Shown here piece by piece: positions 7,177 to 10,031 of a stretch of DNA of 10,031 nt. Made by a program: the position numbers and the translations under genes. The notes below the pieces were generated by a model. The model was not told the DNA's origin. It was given only the letters and a program-made list of their open reading frames with translations, and did no database searches. Position 1 is the first letter of the stretch. Each line of letters starts with the position of its first letter. Source of the DNA: Candidatus Anoxychlamydiales bacterium (GTDB taxonomy: Bacteria; Chlamydiota; Chlamydiia; Chlamydiales; SM23-39); the NCBI GenBank assembly GCA_011064905.1, contig JAAKFW010000041.1:1-10031 (forward strand). The letters are read 5' to 3'.

Positions 7177-7252
7177 CGGGATAAAATTAAAAAATTATTT
7201 TTGTTCCACCAGCGAAAATTTCAAATGCTTTAAAGCCGACTATGTATTCTGA

Positions 7253-8021
7253 AGAAATTATTACAAATCAAAGGATTCAGATGCAGCTTCTTTAATTGAC
7301 CCTACTTCTGATAAAACTCCTACTTCTATTAGATCTACTGTAAGCAGCTATGTTAATGCCATGAATTTCTTAGAAGATACTGATGAGCCCTTTTCAATTA
7401 GAAAATGGATACAAGATGATAAAAAGAAAAATTGGTTATTTTTATCCATGCTTCCCGATCAAAGAGATGCTTTAAGACCTATAATTTCAGCTTGGACATC
7501 AATTGCAATTAAAAGCCTCTTTGGCTGTAAGCCTGATGAAAAACGGAGACTATGGTTTTTTATGGATGAACTTCCTGTCCTTCATAAAATAAATGATTTA
7601 TCTAGTTGTTTAGCTGAAAGCAGAAAATATGGAGGCTGTGTTGTCTTAGGTTTGCAAAACATGCCTCAATTGGAAGATATCTATGGCCCTCATCAATCAA
7701 AAACCATAATTGATCTTTGTTTCTACAAAATTTCTTCTCCGCATGGCAAGTTATGATTTGGCTCATCAATTATCAAAAACATTAGGGGAAAGAGAGACTT
7801 CTGAAATTCAAGAAGGAATTTCTTATGGTGCTAATGAAATAAGAGATGGAGTTAATTTATCCAAAATTATTAAAGAACGTCCAACAGTATCTCCTACAAA
7901 TCTATTATCTTTGGGAGATTTGGAAGTTTTTATTAAAATGCCAGGAAATATTCCTTTGACCAAGATTAAGTTAAAATACAAGAAAATTGCTTCAAATTGT
8001 TCTTCTTTTGTTATTAAGTAA
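7253..8021 (+). pseudogene. traD: TraD coupling protein, C-terminal remnant with frameshift
   Basis: This is a fragment of TraD, the inner-membrane ATPase that couples DNA substrates to the F-type secretion channel. The frame opens at 7253 after a TGA and reads SLIDPTSDKTPTSIRS, then SIRKWIQDD, the Walker B strand RLWFFMDELPVLH, and CVVLGLQNMPQLEDIYG. It runs through IIDLC to about 7720. Homology resumes one base later (7722) with STKFLLRMASYDLA, then SYGANEIRDGVNLS and MPGNIPLTKIKL, ending at 8021. A single extra T in the run at 7719-7723 explains the shift. About 255 codons remain of a family usually above 550 residues; the transmembrane part and Walker A are absent. ATG 7361 and TTG 7710 could start the two pieces, but neither would make a working motor. 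The gene is certainly broken unless the frameshift is a sequencing error, and even then it is truncated. Confidence 0.75.
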
Positions 8022-8042
8022 AAAGACCAAAGACAAAGAAAG

Positions 8043-8447
8043 TTAATAACTTTTAGCTATTAATTCCTTAACTTCAGCAACCGAATGGCTCGTCACAAAT
8101 TCATTAAGATCATCAGCTATTGCAACAGGGACATATATACGTTTTTTTGCTACTTTTTTTGAACCCTTAGGCCTTCCAGCCCCGTGTCTTCTTCCTCCGC
8201 GTCCTTTTGTCTTATTTTCAGCTATTTTAGAAATGTTTTTATTGAGTTTTTGCTTAATGAATTCACGCAAATAGAGAGGGTAGTTCTTTATAACCTCTTC
8301 CCTAGAATCGCCAGCATATTCAACGTCCGGATACAAAAGATGACTAAAAACCCAAACTTTATAGCTTTTGTTAAAATAGGGTTTAATTTTTCCTATTTCT
8401 TTCAAAGCTATTTTTAGGTTTATTTCTATTTCTTGTTTGGAGGCCAT
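8043..8447 (-). CDS. hicB: HicB-like antitoxin
   Basis: A 134-residue protein. Its first part (about 25-65, with KVWVFSHLLYPDVEYAGDSR) resembles the HicB partial-RNaseH-like fold that binds and blocks HicA toxin. A basic glycine-rich linker follows (GRGGRRHGAGRPKGSKK, 82-98) with an AT-hook-like GRPKG core. The C-terminal segment (about 102-131, RIYVPVAIADDLNEFV) looks like a ribbon-helix-helix DNA-binding region, so the protein probably represses its own operon. It lies downstream of the hicA relic and overlaps its reading frame by 22 bases, the usual toxin-first order of hicAB. No strong ribosome-binding site precedes the ATG, which suggests it was translationally coupled to hicA. It is intact, and convergent with the traD remnant with only 21 bases between. 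Confidence 0.65.
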   Translation of the reverse strand: MASKQEIEINLKIALKEIGKIKPYFNKSYKVWVFSHLLYPDVEYAGDSREEVIKNYPLYLREFIKQKLNKNISKIAENKTKGRGGRRHGAGRPKGSKKVAKKRIYVPVAIADDLNEFVTSHSVAEVKELIAKSY

Positions 8448-8662
8448 TTTAACCGTCTTTCTTTAAAATGTTTTTTTGTCTTATTAATGTAAAAAGCTGC
8501 AACTTCTTTCTTTTTGCTTTTGCCATGGCTAATTTTGATCGTGCAGACATATTTACCTTCTTTATCATAAAGTTTGTGATCAATACTTCCTTAAATTATC
8601 TTCCAGCCAACAATTTTTAAGTATTTGCGATAGGTACGTTCCTCTAGAGGTTTATACGTCAT
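8426..8662 (-). pseudogene. hicA: HicA-like toxin gene interrupted by an in-frame stop
   Basis: The frame starts at ATG 8662 (MTYKPLEERTYRKYLKIVGW) and meets TAA at 8593-8591 after 23 codons. It then continues in the same frame with GSIDHKLYDKEGKYVCTIKI and SHGKSKKKEV to a TAG at 8426, about 78 residues in all. GSIDH followed by a short beta-rich region fits the position of the GSHH-type catalytic histidine in HicA, a small mRNA interferase. Length, order and overlap with hicB agree with a hicA gene. GAA to TAA is one possible single-base cause of the stop. A read error cannot be excluded. The second half has no convincing internal start, so an active toxin is unlikely. A cold HicA homology search of the joined frame is still needed to confirm the family. 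Confidence 0.6.
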
Positions 8663-8690
8663 TACAATCGGGTTTCTGTTATTTATTCTT

Positions 8691-8719
8691 ATTTTAGAAT
8701 GTTTAGGATAAAAAATCAA
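8691..8719 (-). promoter_or_regulatory. Promoter for the hicAB-type operon
   Basis: On the minus strand TTGATT (8719-8714), a 17-bp spacer and TAAAAT (8696-8691) lie about 30 bases before the hicA ATG. The boxes and spacing fit a sigma70-type promoter. No Shine-Dalgarno sequence is obvious between it and the ATG. Confidence 0.4.
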
Positions 8720-8847
8720 ACAATTTAACTAAGCTATTAAAAAGAAGCAACTTACAAAAACAAAACATTCTATTTAAACTCATTTGGAGCAAAAAGAAAG
8801 AGAATGATTTTGAATGATTTTTTTAAATGAGATTTTACAGCAATCGC

Positions 8848-8888
8848 CTGATATTAAAGAACTTATGTAACATAAGTTATATTATCAG
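8848..8888. repeat. Imperfect 41-bp inverted repeat around CTTATG/CATAAG
   Basis: The core is a perfect 8-bp inverted repeat (AACTTATG 8860-8867 and CATAAGTT 8871-8878) around TAA. An outer 6-bp pair (CTGATA 8848-8853 and TATCAG 8883-8888) extends it. It sits just downstream of the minus-strand gene ending at 8892. It may serve as that gene's terminator, though no T-run follows on that strand, or it may be a binding site. The same hexamer half-sites recur at 9503-9557. Confidence 0.5.
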
Positions 8889-8891
8889 ACC

Positions 8892-9338
8892 TTAAGGCAA
8901 CGTTCTAATATAGGCAAGCGATAAAGTAGTAATTAAATTAAATATGAGATCACTCACATTTATAGAAAAATTGTTTTTCAATAACGACGCACTTGTAAGT
9001 ACTCCAAAAGTAATGAGATCACTTATAGAAAAATTAAAAAGCCTTCTTTCAGGAACAATTTCAAGTTCACTAGGGCCAGGTATTAGAGCCTCTAGATTAT
9101 TTGTCAGACCAACTATATCGGCTCCTTCAGTTTCTTGCCTTCCAAATAACTCTTCATCGTTAAGAAACTGTTGTATTCTTGCTCTTAAATTCTCTTCATT
9201 ATTATTTCTATCAAATAGATCCAATAGATCCAATTGATCGTTGTCTGCATTCTCTTGAATTCCAACCAACTCTTCATCGTTAACATGATTTACTGCCAAA
9301 AAAGGGTTTACATCTGTAATTGCTCTTATATTTCCCAT
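8892..9338 (-). CDS. 148-residue protein with acidic duplicated N-terminal part and C-terminal hydrophobic pair
   Basis: Family not recognised. The start is secure: AAGGAG (9350-9345) lies 6 bases before ATG 9338. The first 95 residues are acidic and polar, with a repeated motif, VNDEELVGIQE (about 19-29) and LNDEELFGRQE (about 59-69), which is also visible in the DNA (ACTCTTCATCGTTAA twice). The C-terminal part repeats FSISDLITF and FSINVSDLIF, each followed by a moderately hydrophobic stretch, and ends with IRTLP. The paired hydrophobic segments near the end could form a hairpin in a membrane, so an Inc-like or other small membrane protein is possible, but this is weaker than for the gene at 2984. 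A promoter lies upstream, and 10-bp inverted repeats lie at its end (8894-8903) and in its leader (9374-9383). Confidence 0.6.
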   Translation of the reverse strand: MGNIRAITDVNPFLAVNHVNDEELVGIQENADNDQLDLLDLFDRNNNEENLRARIQQFLNDEELFGRQETEGADIVGLTNNLEALIPGPSELEIVPERRLFNFSISDLITFGVLTSASLLKNNFSINVSDLIFNLITTLSLAYIRTLP

Positions 9339-9344
9339 TTTTTT

Positions 9345-9350
9345 CTCCTT
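9345..9350 (-). promoter_or_regulatory. Strong ribosome-binding site fixing the start at 9338
   Basis: AAGGAG on the minus strand, 6 bases before the ATG, is the best Shine-Dalgarno sequence in the window and shows that the 148-residue frame is a real gene. Confidence 0.75.
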
Positions 9351-9403
9351 ATATTTTAATGTTAATTAAAAAGACGTTGCCTTTATCCTTTATTAAGGAA
9401 ATA

Positions 9404-9433
9404 ATTTTAGCATTTTATTAATATTAATTTCAA
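9404..9433 (-). promoter_or_regulatory. Promoter for the 148-residue gene
   Basis: On the minus strand TTGAAA (9433-9428), an 18-bp spacer and TAAAAT (9409-9404) lie about 65 bases before the ATG. A small hairpin (TCCTT and AAGGA arms, 9387-9400) lies at about the expected transcription start. Confidence 0.4.
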
Positions 9434-9502
9434 TATGTATTATTGTTTTTTTTAACTAACAACTCAAATCACTAATTACAAAGACATTAAGCAAAAAGTT
9501 CC

Positions 9503-9557
9503 CTTATGCCCAGCATGCGCTTTTCAGCATAAGTATTTTATTGCCAGCAACTTATGC
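9503..9557. repeat. Three alternating CTTATGC half-sites at exact 24-bp spacing
   Basis: CTTATGC occurs at 9503-9509, its complement GCATAAG at 9527-9533, and CTTATGC again at 9551-9557. The segment is GC-richer than its surroundings and also carries ATGCG three times (9514, 9554, 9565). It lies upstream of the promoter of the 148-residue gene and before the transposase relic. It may be a regulator binding site or part of an insertion-sequence end. The rest of 9434-9640 shows no gene. Confidence 0.4.
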
Positions 9558-9654
9558 GCAAAAGATGCGTTGTCAAAAACCTTAATTATCCTATATTTAG
9601 ATTGTTACAGAGAATTCACTAGACCATTTAGAAGGCTTAGAACACAATTACAAA

Positions 9655-10031
9655 ACAAGAATCTCCTGGTATCCCATATAATTACACGTTCACCTGTAGC
9701 TGCATGACAAAAAAGCTCATAAAGAACTAGATCGCCATTACCCCGGCTAATGTTACCGATTCATCAGGATTCAGACATGCCTGTCCCAGCCAGGGAGCTT
9801 GCTATTTAGATAAGGGATATTGTATAAATCCCGCTCCAAGAATAGCGAAGGCTAAAGGTGTTCATTTAGCCGCGATCAAAAAAATAACATGAAAAACAAG
9901 AATAGAGATCTAGATCGTTGGTATAGTGGGGTCGCTCTCCATATGAAAGAGTGTTTTCTCAAAGAGAAAGAAGAGTTCGTTATCGAGGGATTGTTAAGAA
10001 CCAATTTGCCGCTTTTATGCAAGCAATTTGC
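9655..10031 (+). pseudogene. DDE transposase relic, frameshifted, running off the right edge
   Basis: C-terminal half of an insertion-sequence transposase, recognisable only by joining frames. Frame 1 gives a degraded WYPI*LHVH (about 9667-9690), where YGYKLHV is expected. Frame 2 (9701-9889, with a TAG at 9728-9730) gives IAITPANVTDSSGFRHACPS and LDKGYCINP, which contains the conserved D of DKGY. Frame 1 again from about 9883 gives NNMKNKNRDLDRWYSG, and frame 3 from 9930 gives RSPYERVFSQRERRVRYRG and NQFAAFMQAIC, with the E of the DDE triad in YERVF. At least three frame changes and two stops make it inactive. The motif order is that of IS4/IS5-superfamily transposases known from Rickettsia and Chlamydiae; the precise family name is uncertain. 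The left end and terminal repeats were not found. Confidence 0.7.

Noticed and set aside
8184..8417. Plus-strand 77-codon frame
   Set aside because: Antisense of hicB, with low-complexity composition and no ribosome-binding site.
8944..9237. Plus-strand 97-codon frame rich in serine and leucine
   Set aside because: Antisense of the 148-residue gene, whose own start has an excellent ribosome-binding site.
9605..9760. Minus-strand frame containing LVLYELFCHAATGERVIIWD, superficially WD40-like
   Set aside because: It is antisense to the transposase relic, has no start signal and only one loose WD-like string; chance resemblance is more likely.

Overview
The window is a strongly AT-rich accessory stretch of a bacterial genome. 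The best fit is an amoeba-associated member of the Chlamydiae (Protochlamydia/Parachlamydia/Neochlamydia type). The reasons are a large eukaryote-like protein joining a U-box, TPR-like helices and seven WD40 repeats, a short protein with the paired hydrophobic segments of chlamydial Inc proteins, and remnants of an F-type conjugation (tra) locus of the kind known from Protochlamydia. This assignment is inference: no ribosomal or core gene is present. Other amoeba or arthropod endosymbionts (Rickettsia-like, Amoebophilus-like) also carry some of these families.

Layout. Bases 2-2875 hold a U-box/TPR/WD40 protein on the + strand. Its frame is open to the left edge, so the gene is probably cut by the window. 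Bases 2984-3325 hold a small two-TM Inc-like gene with its own promoter and a terminator-like hairpin. Bases 3447-5244 hold two overlapping genes for exported proteins: an unrecognised helical-repeat protein and TrbC, a pilus-assembly protein of F-type type IV secretion. Bases 5245-5689 are intergenic. They contain a possible minus-strand gene relic and three 32-bp palindromes at a 50-51 bp period that overlap the promoter of the next gene. Bases 5690-7150 encode an ATPase_2/DUF234-type ATPase with a C-terminal PD-(D/E)XK-like nuclease domain; a fourth, related palindrome follows its stop codon directly. Bases 7253-8021 are the C-terminal third of TraD, split by a one-base frameshift and lacking its Walker A half.

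The remaining genes are on the minus strand, apart from a transposase relic. A HicAB-type toxin-antitoxin pair (8662-8043) has an in-frame stop in the toxin and an intact antitoxin. A 148-residue unknown protein (9338-8892) has internal duplications and a good promoter and ribosome-binding site. At the right edge lies a frameshifted relic of a DDE transposase on the + strand, continuing beyond the window.

Taken together, this looks like a decaying conjugative island. Only trbC and one companion gene remain intact from the tra operon, traD is a fragment, and the space between is occupied by a self-contained ATPase/nuclease cassette bracketed by palindromes. Toxin-antitoxin and transposase relics lie to the right, and candidate host-interaction genes lie to the left.
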